Positions 46,050-54,576 of a stretch of 64,000 bases of DNA are shown here, piece after piece. Position 1 is the first letter of the stretch. Every line of letters begins with the position of its first letter. The stretch comes from Planctomyces sp. Its GTDB lineage: Bacteria > Planctomycetota > Planctomycetia > Planctomycetales > Planctomycetaceae. Below the pieces are notes generated by a model. It made no database searches. It was not told the DNA's origin and worked only from the letters and a program-made list of their open reading frames with translations. The stretch spans positions 310,001-374,000 of the forward strand of contig JAHBXW010000002.1 of the NCBI GenBank assembly GCA_019636235.1, given 5' to 3'. Both the position numbers and the translations under genes were made by a program.

Positions 46050-47630
46050 ATGCGATTGCTTCATCGATTCTGGTATTTCCTGCTGTACTTGCGGTACGAG
46101 GGCTTTCCGGGCCTGTTCCGGCTGCTCGCGGCGCCGATCGCGTTCGTGCGCTGGCTGGGACACAGCCTGTGGGGGCTGTTCCTGTGGTGGTGGGAGACGC
46201 GGAAGTTCCGGTACCTGCTGTTCGGGCTGCCGGCGCTCCTGGTGTTCAGTCTGGCCGGGTACTTCGCTGCGGCCTCGGTGTTTGAGCAGCAAAGCGTGCT
46301 GGCGGGACGCTACCTGGCGGCCGGAGAACGAGCGCTGGAGAACGGGAATTACGAGGCGGCGCGGCTGTACCTCGAGCGCGCGGTCGACATCGAGCCCGGC
46401 AATCAGGACGCGATGTGGAAGCTGGCGATGACCTGCCAGAAGACCGAGGACGCTGCGCGGCTGCTGGCGATTCTGAAGGTGCTGGCTCCGGACCATCAGC
46501 CCGTGCATGCGCCGGCCCACGCGCTGCGGGCCGTGTATTTCCTGAACCTGCCGGAGACCGAGGAGACGCTGTCCGCGGCACGGCAGCAGCTGAACTATGC
46601 GCTGCGGCTGGTGGCGGACGATCCCACCGCGTTGTGGCTGCTGGGACAGCTCGACCTGAACACGGGCAACTACGCGGCCGCGGTGCAGCACCTGTCGAAG
46701 ATCGCCGCGGGGAATCCGGCGGCGCGGCTGCCGCTGGCCAAGTCCATGGCGATGTCGCAGGACATGGCCGGCGCGCGGCGCTGGGCCGAGGATGCGGCCG
46801 GTTACTGGTCGACGCGTCTGCAGCAGAATCCAGGGGACGTCGCGGCGCTGCTGGGCGCCAGCGAAACGCTGATGTTCCTGGAACGTTACCAGGAGGCGGC
46901 GGAAATCCTTCGCAAGGGGCTTCAGGAACAGACGGATGACCGCCTCAAGAAGGCGCTGAGCCGCACTCTGGTGATGTGGGCGGATTCGCTGTCCAGCGGC
47001 GAGGGGCCGGAGAACCTTCGGCTGCGATACGATCTGCTGTCGTCGGCGCTGCTGGTCTATCCCAACGATCTGCTGACGTTCGACCGGATGATGGCGCTGT
47101 TGAAGTCGGGCGGGGACGTCGCTGCTCAGGCGCGCGAGTTCCTGCTGGACAACATCGCGCAGGGCCGTGCGGTGGGAATCAGCCACCTGATCCTGGGGTC
47201 GCAGGCGTTCTTTACGGTCAATCCGAAAGAGGCGGAGCTGCATCTGGAGCGGGCGCTGGAATCGGCGCCGCAGGCGCCGATTGTCGCCAACAACCTGGCC
47301 TGGTTCCTGGCGCACCGCGATCCTCCGGACCTCGAACGGGCGCTGGCGCTGATCGAGCCCGTCGTCGCGAAATTCCCCGAGGACGTGCGGTTTCTGGACA
47401 CGCGAGGGCACGTCCTGGCGAAGATGGGACAGCATCGCGAGGCGATCCAGGATCTGGAGAAGGCCCTCAAGGTGTACTCGGGCGTGTCGGAATCTCATGC
47501 GGCCCTGGCCGAGTGCTATGCGGCGCTGGGACACGCGGAACTCGCGGCCCGACACGAGCAGATCGCCCGCCGCCTCCGCGATGAAATGCAGCGCGAGGCG
47601 CAGCGGTCCAGCGGGCGCTTCAAGCAATAG
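46050..47630 (+). CDS. Membrane-anchored TPR protein
   Basis: 526 residues. The N-terminus has hydrophobic/amphipathic stretches and one clear membrane segment near 53-73 (YLLFGLPALLVFSLAGYFA). Repeated TPR helices follow: AGERALENGNYEAARLYLERAVDIEPG, LLGQLDLNTGNYAAAVQHL, ESAPQAPIVANNLAWFL and GHVLAKMGQHREAIQDLEKAL. TPR proteins of this type accompany exosortase/exopolysaccharide systems (PEP-CTERM-associated TPR) and probably scaffold the assembly complex at the inner membrane. Spaced 27 bases from the exosortase. Confidence 0.82.
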   Translation: MRLLHRFWYFLLYLRYEGFPGLFRLLAAPIAFVRWLGHSLWGLFLWWWETRKFRYLLFGLPALLVFSLAGYFAAASVFEQQSVLAGRYLAAGERALENGNYEAARLYLERAVDIEPGNQDAMWKLAMTCQKTEDAARLLAILKVLAPDHQPVHAPAHALRAVYFLNLPETEETLSAARQQLNYALRLVADDPTALWLLGQLDLNTGNYAAAVQHLSKIAAGNPAARLPLAKSMAMSQDMAGARRWAEDAAGYWSTRLQQNPGDVAALLGASETLMFLERYQEAAEILRKGLQEQTDDRLKKALSRTLVMWADSLSSGEGPENLRLRYDLLSSALLVYPNDLLTFDRMMALLKSGGDVAAQAREFLLDNIAQGRAVGISHLILGSQAFFTVNPKEAELHLERALESAPQAPIVANNLAWFLAHRDPPDLERALALIEPVVAKFPEDVRFLDTRGHVLAKMGQHREAIQDLEKALKVYSGVSESHAALAECYAALGHAELAARHEQIARRLRDEMQREAQRSSGRFKQ

Positions 47631-47903
47631 CAAATCGTCGCTGAGGTCGGAGAGCGGACATTGGGCCTGTCCGCGCCGGGTCCGTCGACGCCGCTGGCGT
47701 TTGGTCGCTTCAACGACGGGTTCGCACTGGCGTTCTTATGCGTTCCAATAGAGCCGGTGGGCCGCGCTGGCCCGCCTCTGAAAAATCCGGGGCGATTCTT
47801 GTGGCCAGCGGTCCGGCGACCGCCGTAATTTGAGGCGTTAGTGCGTTCCTGAGCGGGCTGTTCCGCTTCGGAGTCGCAATTTGCACTGGTCGAGGCGAAG
47901 GTT
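47631..47903. other. Intergenic region upstream of the PEP-CTERM gene
   Basis: 273 bases without a gene. A hairpin GCGGACA/TGTCCGC (47654-47674, 7-base loop) lies just past the TPR stop without a T tract. The promoter of the PEP-CTERM gene is expected here; no clear match was found. Confidence 0.35.
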
Positions 47904-48608
47904 ATGGCGGGTTTGAAATTGTGGCGCATCGCGGCCGTGGCCGCGGTCATGGCGGCCTGCGGAGCCGGTTCCGCGAATGCGGCGTTCATTTCCGTGGTTC
48001 AGCCGAACGATCCCGAGCTGACCGCGACGAGCGTTTCGACATCGGGTCTGGCGAACGACAACTACACCGGCCCCGGAGCGAACAATCCGAACAAGGTCGT
48101 GCTTGGCCTGGCGGTCTCGAACGCCACCGGCAGCTACTCGGCGGATTTCAGCATTGTCCGCAGCTTTCCCGGCGTGAACGGCGGGACGGTGAACGGCGCC
48201 GCTGAGTACTTCTTCACGGTGAACCTGAACAATGCGTCTCCGGACGCGATCGGCACATTCCTGGTGTCGCTGGTCCCGCTGGCGAATCCCGCGCCGCAGT
48301 TCGACCTGGATGCGCCGGACTTCGATCCGGCGCCGACGCCGACCGGGAATGTCACGACTTCGGCGAACCTGATCGGTTGGTCAGACCTGAACGTCAACGG
48401 GGCGCAGGCGTTCACGTTTTCGGTGGACATCCCGCAGATCGGGGCTGCCAATGGGGGCGTGATTTCGAACGCGTTCCGGCTGGTGTTTTCGACAGTGGCC
48501 GTGCCGCCGGTCGTGCCGGAGCCGGCCAGCCTGGCGCTGGCGGGTCTGGCGACCTGCGGACTGGGCGGACTCGTCCGCAACCGTCGGCGGAAGCAGGCCA
48601 AGGCCTGA
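47904..48608 (+). CDS. PEP-CTERM sorting-domain protein
   Basis: Predicted exosortase substrate, 234 residues. A signal peptide (cleavage near ANAAFIS) and a beta-rich secreted domain are followed by a C-terminal sorting tail: VPEPASLALAGLATCGLGGL then RNRRRK. This has the PEP motif, a hydrophobic helix and a basic end. It is the only such protein in the window and stands between the right-hand exosortase/TPR genes and the second Wzc. A strong terminator follows, so it may be expressed on its own. Confidence 0.9.
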   Translation: MAGLKLWRIAAVAAVMAACGAGSANAAFISVVQPNDPELTATSVSTSGLANDNYTGPGANNPNKVVLGLAVSNATGSYSADFSIVRSFPGVNGGTVNGAAEYFFTVNLNNASPDAIGTFLVSLVPLANPAPQFDLDAPDFDPAPTPTGNVTTSANLIGWSDLNVNGAQAFTFSVDIPQIGAANGGVISNAFRLVFSTVAVPPVVPEPASLALAGLATCGLGGLVRNRRRKQAKA

Positions 48609-48629
48609 GCCGCTCCCGGAAACGATGCA

Positions 48630-48662
48630 GCCTGTCGGGCCAACCCGGCGGGCTTTTTTTTT
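48630..48662 (+). terminator. Rho-independent terminator after the PEP-CTERM gene
   Basis: GCCTGTCGGG (48630-48639) pairs with CCCGGCGGGC (48644-48653) across a CCAA loop to give a 10-bp stem with two G-U pairs, followed at once by nine T (48654-48662). It lies 22 bases past the PEP-CTERM stop. Confidence 0.9.
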
Positions 48663-48924
48663 CTGCGCGCCCCGGGACGATCGCAGCCTGCCGGCGTGGG
48701 CGCTCCCGGGCATGGCGAGCATGGTCGGAGCGTTGCAGAAAATCGACGCGGAGGTGCCAAAAGACAGCACTTTACGGCCTGCCACAAGAGCCGCGGAGCT
48801 GCCGTCAATCGCTTCGGACGAGTGCGCCGATGTGTCGTTCAGCAGACGACTTAGCAGCGGGAGGCGGACTCATGTCGGGACGTGGGAGGGGCCGAATTGC
48901 GGGTCTGGTTCGGCATTTGCTGAT

Positions 48925-48953
48925 TTGCTCCTGTCCGGGGGGCGTGGTACGAT
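48925..48953 (+). promoter_or_regulatory. Candidate promoter of the second Wzc-like kinase gene
   Basis: TTGCTC (48925-48930), 17-base spacer and TACGAT (48948-48953) with TG one base upstream of the -10 (extended -10, TGGTACGAT). A start near 48960 would give a leader of about 63 bases to GTG 49023 or 129 bases to GTG 49089. Confidence 0.45.
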
Positions 48954-49088
48954 CAGCGGCTCTGGCGGGCCCTGCAATCGCGACGCGGTTCACCTCCGCG
49001 GTAGGAACAGAACACAAAGACTGTGTTCGAAAAGACGCGCTCGTTGCCGACACGAGGGTCGGCGCGATTGCAACACGTGGAGAGCGAT

Positions 49089-51302
49089 GTGAGCACGTCC
49101 GCCGACTGGCCGAGCGAGCTGCCTGCTGACAAGCCGACGGAACCGGGCCTGGACATCACCCGGGCGTTGTTCGGCCGCAAATGGCTGATCATTCTGTTCA
49201 CGGGCGTGGGGCTCGGACTGGGGCATCTGCATTTTTCGAAGCAGCCTCCGACGTTCGCTTCGTATTCGAAGATCATGGTGCAGAAGTCGATGGCGCACCT
49301 GCCTGTCGACTATGTCGACGCGGCCCGGAAAGACGACCCGATCGACAATCACATTTATCTGATGACTCAGCCGGCGATTCTGGAATCGGCGATTGAGCGA
49401 GGCGGGCTGAAGGAACTGCGGTCGTTGTCGCACGTCACCAATCCGGCGGGCGTCATCGCCAAGGGGTTGCGGGCGAACCGAAGCGTGATGACGAAAGACG
49501 TCATCGAACTGTCGTACTTCGGCGGGGACCGTCACGACTGCCGCAAGATTCTGGAAGCGGTCGTCGACGCCTACAAGCTGTGGCTGTCCGACACGCAGCG
49601 GAACAACGCGACGGACGCCCTGCGTCTGATCAGCGAGGCCCGCGACAAGCTCGACCGCGACTTGAAGGAGTACCAGACGAAGCTGCTGGACTTCCAGGAA
49701 CGGTCATCGCTGTTGTTCGTGGACGGCCGGGGAATCAACACGTTCGACCGGACGCTGGAGGATATTGAGTCGCGGCGTCGGACGGCGTCGTTCGAGCGTC
49801 AGCAATTGCAGACGCATTTGGAGACGATTCAATCCGGTCTGGAGCGGGGGACGAGCCGGGAGGCGCTGCTGCTGGTCGCCAACACCAGCGACAAGACGGA
49901 GAAGTCGGAAGTCAACCCGTACATGAACAAGATCACCGAGCTGGTGATCGAGAAGGAGCGGATGTCGAAGCAGGTGGGCGCTTCGCACCCGTCGGTGAAG
50001 AACATTGAGGCGGCCATCGATTCGCTGCGAAGGAATTTCTTCCAGGAGAACGCGACGACGGGCGTGGCCCGGCGGGACCTGCTGGACGTGTACATCGAGT
50101 CGCTGCGCGAGCGGATCCGGGCCTTCGACCGCGAATTGCAGAAACTGGATGAGCAGTTCAAGGCGACCCAGGTGGACGCCAAGCGGATTGCGTCCGAGCA
50201 ACTGGAGCAGACGCACTTGCTGAGCGAAGGGGAGCAGCGGAAGAAGCTGTTTGACCTGGTCGTGGAAAAGCTGCAGGCGGTGGACCTGGCAAAGAACCAG
50301 GGGGTCTTGAACGCGAACGTGACTCAGCAGCCGACGCCCGGCGTGCAGGTGGGGCCGGACTTCGCCAAGTACCTGGGCCTGGGGGGCGCCGCCGGCTTCC
50401 TGGTGGCGATCTCGCTGTCGTTCCTGCTGGAAGTGGCCGACAAGAGCTTCCGGAATCCGGACGAAATCACGAAGCAACTGGGCCTGCCGGTCATCGGCCA
50501 CATTCCCGAGCTGGAGGTTGGCCGGGACGCGCGGATCGTTCGGGACGGCGTGGTGGACCGCAGCCTGTCGACGCATCACCGGCCGCGATCGCGGATGGCG
50601 GAGGCGTACCGGGCGGTGCGGGCGGCGCTGTTCTTTGGAACACGGGGGCAGGGGAACCGCGTCATTCAGATCACCAGCGCCGACCCCGGCGACGGCAAGT
50701 CGACGCTGGCGGCCAACCTGGCCGTGGCGATCGCCACTTCGGGCAAGAAGTGCCTGCTGGTGGACGCCGACTTGCGGCGGCCCCGGGTGCATGCCCTGTT
50801 CGGTCTGGAGAACACGGTCGGCGTGTCGTCGGTCGTCAACGACGGCCTCGACGTGCCGGACGCGGTTCAACAGTCCTCGATCGCGAACCTCGACATCATG
50901 ACGGTCGGCCCGCGGGTGGAAAACCCGGCCGAACTGCTGCTGTCTCCGCGATTCACGGAACTGGTGGCCGTGCTGCGGGAGCGGTACGACTTTGTGCTGT
51001 TCGATACGCCCCCGGTGCTGGCCGTCACCGATCCGGCGGCAGTCGCGGCGCATGTCGACGGCGTGGTGCTGGTCGTGCGGATCACAAAGCGTTCGCGTCC
51101 GCACGGCAAGCGGGCCTGCGAGACGCTGGACCTGATCGGCGCCCGGGTGCTGGGCGTGGTGGTCAACGGCGTGGACGGCCGGACGCCGGACTACGCGGGC
51201 GGCTACGGTTCGAGCTACGGAGCGAACCCGTACCGCTACGGCGGTTCGCGCGACGGCGGTTACTCGGACGCCTACTTCACGGAATCCGGATCGACGCGCT
51301 GA
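49089..51302 (+). CDS. Polysaccharide co-polymerase / BY-kinase (Wzc-like), right copy
   Basis: 737 residues from GTG 49089, or 759 from GTG 49023. The extra 22 codons are Arg-rich with less G/C at third positions, and GGAGAG lies 4 bases before 49089, so the shorter form is preferred. Layout: membrane segment (about residue 30), Wzz domain and long coiled coil, second membrane segment (about 430), then kinase with Walker A DPGDGKSTLAAN, A' CLLVDADLRRP and Walker B DFVLFDTPPVLAVTD. The C-terminus is Tyr/Gly-rich (YGSSYGANPYRYGGSRDGG). It shares length and order with the kinase at 1183-3492. Confidence 0.92.
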   Translation: MSTSADWPSELPADKPTEPGLDITRALFGRKWLIILFTGVGLGLGHLHFSKQPPTFASYSKIMVQKSMAHLPVDYVDAARKDDPIDNHIYLMTQPAILESAIERGGLKELRSLSHVTNPAGVIAKGLRANRSVMTKDVIELSYFGGDRHDCRKILEAVVDAYKLWLSDTQRNNATDALRLISEARDKLDRDLKEYQTKLLDFQERSSLLFVDGRGINTFDRTLEDIESRRRTASFERQQLQTHLETIQSGLERGTSREALLLVANTSDKTEKSEVNPYMNKITELVIEKERMSKQVGASHPSVKNIEAAIDSLRRNFFQENATTGVARRDLLDVYIESLRERIRAFDRELQKLDEQFKATQVDAKRIASEQLEQTHLLSEGEQRKKLFDLVVEKLQAVDLAKNQGVLNANVTQQPTPGVQVGPDFAKYLGLGGAAGFLVAISLSFLLEVADKSFRNPDEITKQLGLPVIGHIPELEVGRDARIVRDGVVDRSLSTHHRPRSRMAEAYRAVRAALFFGTRGQGNRVIQITSADPGDGKSTLAANLAVAIATSGKKCLLVDADLRRPRVHALFGLENTVGVSSVVNDGLDVPDAVQQSSIANLDIMTVGPRVENPAELLLSPRFTELVAVLRERYDFVLFDTPPVLAVTDPAAVAAHVDGVVLVVRITKRSRPHGKRACETLDLIGARVLGVVVNGVDGRTPDYAGGYGSSYGANPYRYGGSRDGGYSDAYFTESGSTR

Positions 51303-51337
51303 TCGATCCGGCGACCCACTCACTCCGAACCCGCATC

Positions 51338-52186
51338 GTGACACCGATCGTCGCTCGGATTCTGCGTTCCGCGATCAGCCTGCTGCCGGCGGCGCTGGCG
51401 GCCGGCTGTTCGCTTCCGGATCCGGACACGCTGCCCGATGTGGCGCAGGACGTCGCAGTCACGCGCGAGGTTCGCCCATCGACGGTCGAGAGGGGGCCGC
51501 TGCCGCAGCTGCCGGCGACGTCAGCATCCTCGACTCCCACGGCGTTTCGAGATCGCGGCGACCGGGGCACGCGGATCGAACTTCCAAACTTCACTGCCGA
51601 TCCCAAGTCGACTTTGGCTCAACAGGCGGACCGAGCCCTGCGGGAAGGGAGGCGGGCCGAGGCGATCCGACTGCTCGAGCAGTTGCTGCGATCGAATCCC
51701 GGCGATCGCGTGGTGCAACTGGCTCTGGCAAATCAACTGGCTCTGGAGGGTCGGCGCCTGGAGGCCATGTCTCGGCTGGATCGGCTGATCGACGCGGACC
51801 CGGGACATCTGGACGCGCGGGCGTTGCGGGGTTCGTTGAGGCTGCAGAGCCATCAGTACGAGGGCGCCGCATCGGACCTGGCGATGGCGGCGACAATGGA
51901 GTCTCCGCCGCCGTTGACGCTGGGTCTGCATGCCTGGGCGCAGTTGCAGATCGGCCGCTTTGCGGAAGCCGAGGAGGCGGCGAGCCGCGCGCTGGACCAA
52001 TCGGGTGAAGATGCGCTGCAGGCGCTGCAGACTCGTGCGCAGGCGCGGGTCAGGCTGGGGCGGCTGGACCTCGCGGAGCAGGACGTGGCCGAGCTGGAGT
52101 CGCGGGCGTCGACCGATCCAACGACGCGTGCGCTGCGTCAGTTGCTGGACCGGGCCTCTCGGGGGGCAGGCTCACCCGGGCGCTGA
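51338..52186 (+). CDS. TPR-containing lipoprotein
   Basis: 282 residues from GTG 51338. A signal peptide with lipobox LAAGC is followed by a Pro/Thr-rich stretch and TPR-like helices (DRALREGRRAEAIRLLEQLLRSNPGD, LEAMSRLDRLIDADPGHLDARAL, AEEAASRALDQSGEDALQAL). Probably an outer-membrane-anchored scaffold. It begins 36 bases after the kinase stop. An open frame extending into the kinase gene is rejected. Confidence 0.75.
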   Translation: MTPIVARILRSAISLLPAALAAGCSLPDPDTLPDVAQDVAVTREVRPSTVERGPLPQLPATSASSTPTAFRDRGDRGTRIELPNFTADPKSTLAQQADRALREGRRAEAIRLLEQLLRSNPGDRVVQLALANQLALEGRRLEAMSRLDRLIDADPGHLDARALRGSLRLQSHQYEGAASDLAMAATMESPPPLTLGLHAWAQLQIGRFAEAEEAASRALDQSGEDALQALQTRAQARVRLGRLDLAEQDVAELESRASTDPTTRALRQLLDRASRGAGSPGR

Positions 52187-52214
52187 TCGACCCGGTTCAA
52201 CGCAAAAAACGCAA

Positions 52215-52242
52215 ACGACCCGGCTTTCAAGGGCCGGGTCGT
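52215..52242 (-). terminator. Hairpin terminator for the second export gene
   Basis: ACGACCCGGC (52215-52224) pairs with GCCGGGTCGT (52233-52242) around an 8-base loop. On the minus strand it is followed by TTTGCGTTTTTTG, so it reads as a terminator of the leftward export gene. It may also stop rightward transcripts, though no T tract follows on that side. Confidence 0.7.
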
Positions 52243-52267
52243 CGCGGTTCAGGTTGTCAGTCCGGAC

Positions 52268-53638
52268 TCAGCGGAGGGCCGGGCCGATCAGGTAATTGAT
52301 GGAGAACAATCCGATCGCGGTGTTGTAGATTTCTTCGCAGAGCGTGTAGCGGAGGATCAGGGTGTCTCCTGGCTGGACGAGGATTCGCTCGTTCTGATCC
52401 AGGAGGGCTCGTTTGAGGTCGACCCGGATCGGGATCTGGCCGCCGCAGGGGAGCTTGCGGAGGACGATCAGGTTGGTTGGAGGCAGTCCGCCGCCCATGC
52501 CGCCGCGGTTGCCGCCGCCCATGCCCATGCCCATTCCGCCGCGTCCGCCGATGGCTGAGAGTCCGCTGCCGCCGCCGCCCAGAGGACCGTGGGCCATCGC
52601 GATGGCGCCCATCACGTCCAGGTCGTAGTCGCGGGGCAGGAGGAACTCGCCGCCCGGCAGGACTCCGCCGGTGTAGAACTTGTCGGTCTGCCGCGACGGG
52701 ACATACACGACGTCGCCCTCTTCCAGAATGATGTCTTCTTCGGTGAACTGCGGGCTCATTTCCGGATAGAACCGGAGGGGAATCCGCATGACGTTCGGCG
52801 GGTCGGGAATTGAGGGCGGGCACTCGCAGGGCTGACGGGACATCATGATCTGCGAGACGAGCTGATCGTACGCGGCTCCGTCGTCAAATCCGCCGCGGAT
52901 GACGACCACTTCGTTTTCGGCGTCCAGGCCCGGGAGTCCGCCGGTGGCGGTGAGGGCGTGCAGGACGTCGTTTTCGTAGGCCGGCAGTTCGACCGTGGTG
53001 CCGCTGCCCCGCTGCATGGCGCCGGAGTTGACCACGATGCCGTTGCGGCCCTGCTGGTTGCCGCCGCTGCCGACGTCCTCGCGGATGACCATGATGCGGT
53101 GCTTCCGCCGCGAGTAGATGTTCACAATGACCCGGTCATTGCCGGGCAGCAGGATGTCCGCATCGAGGTAGGCGCGGCGGATGACCTCGGCCAGTTGTTC
53201 CAGCGTCAGGCCGGTGGACTGGATGGGGTCGATGGATCGCAGGGCGATCGAGCCGTCCTCGCGGACGATGACGGGCACGCCCTCCGCGGGGGGCACGTTG
53301 GCGTCGATCTGGAACACGACCCGTTCCTCGTTGCGGACCTGTTGCTGGTCCGCAGAGGAGACGATCTGCGGGTAGACGCCGGGCACGTGCAGCAGCAGCA
53401 CGTCTCCGGGGCCGACCTGGTAGACGTCGGTCGGATTCTGTCGAAGCCGGGTGAAGGAGAGCTGTTGCATCTCCGACCGGGCTCGGCCGAGGTAGGCGTG
53501 CGGGACCATCCGGGCGGGCACTGCCGGGATGTCGCAGTGCGTGGCCTGAGTGCTGATCGACGTGCAGCCCGACGAGGCCAGGGCGCCTGCGAAGGCGGCC
53601 GAGCAGAGGATCGCCGGTAGCAGTGTGCGGCGGGACAT
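52268..53638 (-). CDS. Polysaccharide export outer-membrane lipoprotein (Wza/OPX family), right copy
   Basis: 456 residues with a signal peptide and lipobox (LASSGC). A Poly_export domain follows (about 70-160: YQVGPGDVLLLHVPGVYP, VIVREDGSIALRSIDPIQSTG), and SLBB-type domains follow that: RIMVIREDVGS... and a second near EDIILEEGDVVYVPS. The C-terminal half contains a Gly/Met-rich insert (GRGGMGMGMGGGNRGGMGGG) not normal for the family but like the protein at 7565-8140. The end IRVDLKRALLDQNERILVQ is family-typical. It partners the kinase at 49089, from which it is separated by one gene and a change of strand. Confidence 0.9.
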   Translation of the reverse strand: MSRRTLLPAILCSAAFAGALASSGCTSISTQATHCDIPAVPARMVPHAYLGRARSEMQQLSFTRLRQNPTDVYQVGPGDVLLLHVPGVYPQIVSSADQQQVRNEERVVFQIDANVPPAEGVPVIVREDGSIALRSIDPIQSTGLTLEQLAEVIRRAYLDADILLPGNDRVIVNIYSRRKHRIMVIREDVGSGGNQQGRNGIVVNSGAMQRGSGTTVELPAYENDVLHALTATGGLPGLDAENEVVVIRGGFDDGAAYDQLVSQIMMSRQPCECPPSIPDPPNVMRIPLRFYPEMSPQFTEEDIILEEGDVVYVPSRQTDKFYTGGVLPGGEFLLPRDYDLDVMGAIAMAHGPLGGGGSGLSAIGGRGGMGMGMGGGNRGGMGGGLPPTNLIVLRKLPCGGQIPIRVDLKRALLDQNERILVQPGDTLILRYTLCEEIYNTAIGLFSINYLIGPALR

Positions 53639-53699
53639 GGACTACGACTCCTCAAACATTCCGAGCGAACGCGGAACAGGGGCTGGACGGAGAGATCGA

Positions 53700-54365
53700 T
53701 CAACGAGACGGAGCGAACAGGCCTTCGTAGCGGGCGGAGGGCCCGAAGTCTTCCGGCAGTTCGTTCGGGATGGCGTCGTCCGGAACGGGCGCCACCTGAG
53801 GCGAATAGGGCGGTTCGATCGGCGGCACGGGAGCGCCGTAGACCGGTTCGGGGTACGGCGGCAGGTGGCCGTCCATCGGGACTGTCGGGACGGCCGGCGA
53901 CGGGGTCCGGCTGGCCTTGTATTGATCCAGGTCGATCGAGATCGGGGCCTGGCCGCACTTCTGGTAGATGTCGTCGGAAGTGACGATGCGGCTGTAGCCG
54001 CCGGCGCCGTCTGCCAGGGCGACCGCCGCTCCGTGCTGATAGCCGTCGAACCAGGCGGCGACGGCGCAGCGGCCGTCGTCATTCTGGTAGCAGGCGCCCC
54101 AGTACTTGCGGGGCGGGAGCGTCGGGACGCAGCCGTCCGCGCCTCCGGCGACGTCGGCGTAACCCTGGCGGAAGCCAGCGCCGAAGTCCCAGAGATAGTC
54201 CTGGCAGTCAACGTAGTTGCCGCGGCAGGCGCACCATGCTTTCATCGCATAGTGCCGGTTGCAGCAGGACGACACGTGTTGGTTCACGCAGTCGTTCAGC
54301 TGATAGCAGCCGGACATCGACGCGATGCCGATGAGCCACGTGCTGAGTTTGCGAAAGAGAGGCAT
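53700..54365 (-). CDS. Cys-rich hypothetical lipoprotein
   Basis: 221 residues from ATG 54365. The signal peptide ends in a lipobox-like ASMSGC. The mature part has many cysteines (NQHVSSCCNRHYAMKAWCACRG) and the stretch WDFGAGFRQGYADVAGG...LPPRKYWG...WFDGYQHGAAVA, a pattern I associate with planctomycete envelope proteins of unknown function. The tail (from about 150) is Pro-rich. A GGCGACC/GGTCGCC hairpin (54399-54419) lies in its leader. The open frame continues upstream into the FTHFS gene and is rejected. Followed 61 bases later by the export lipoprotein. Confidence 0.65.
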   Translation of the reverse strand: MPLFRKLSTWLIGIASMSGCYQLNDCVNQHVSSCCNRHYAMKAWCACRGNYVDCQDYLWDFGAGFRQGYADVAGGADGCVPTLPPRKYWGACYQNDDGRCAVAAWFDGYQHGAAVALADGAGGYSRIVTSDDIYQKCGQAPISIDLDQYKASRTPSPAVPTVPMDGHLPPYPEPVYGAPVPPIEPPYSPQVAPVPDDAIPNELPEDFGPSARYEGLFAPSR

Positions 54366-54576
54366 GGCGCTCCACCACGATCCGGGCCGCGCCGGTCGGG
54401 CGACCTTTCCGCGGTCGCCGTCTGGCGCGTGCATTCCGTTGCTGCCTCTCGTATCGGATGGTCCGGATGGGGGGGTGCATCCGTTCGAATCGGTGAGCGT
54501 GGTCCTCCGGAAGGAAGCGCGTTTGCGGTGCCGGTCAGTCAAGCTGGGGGGAGTTTGACGGCGCTGCGGGCGGAGT

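Larger units (their letters stand above)
48609..49088. other. Intergenic region between the PEP-CTERM gene and the second Wzc gene
   Basis: 480 bases with no supported gene. It contains a rho-independent terminator (48630-48662) and a candidate extended -10 promoter (48925-48953), both listed separately, then the untranslated leader of the kinase gene. Nothing else was recognised. Confidence 0.5.

Noticed and set aside
47870-47884. Sigma-54-like element (GG...TTTGCA) before the PEP-CTERM gene
   Set aside because: The spacing between GG and GC is 11 bases, one more than required, and the CAC after GG is missing.
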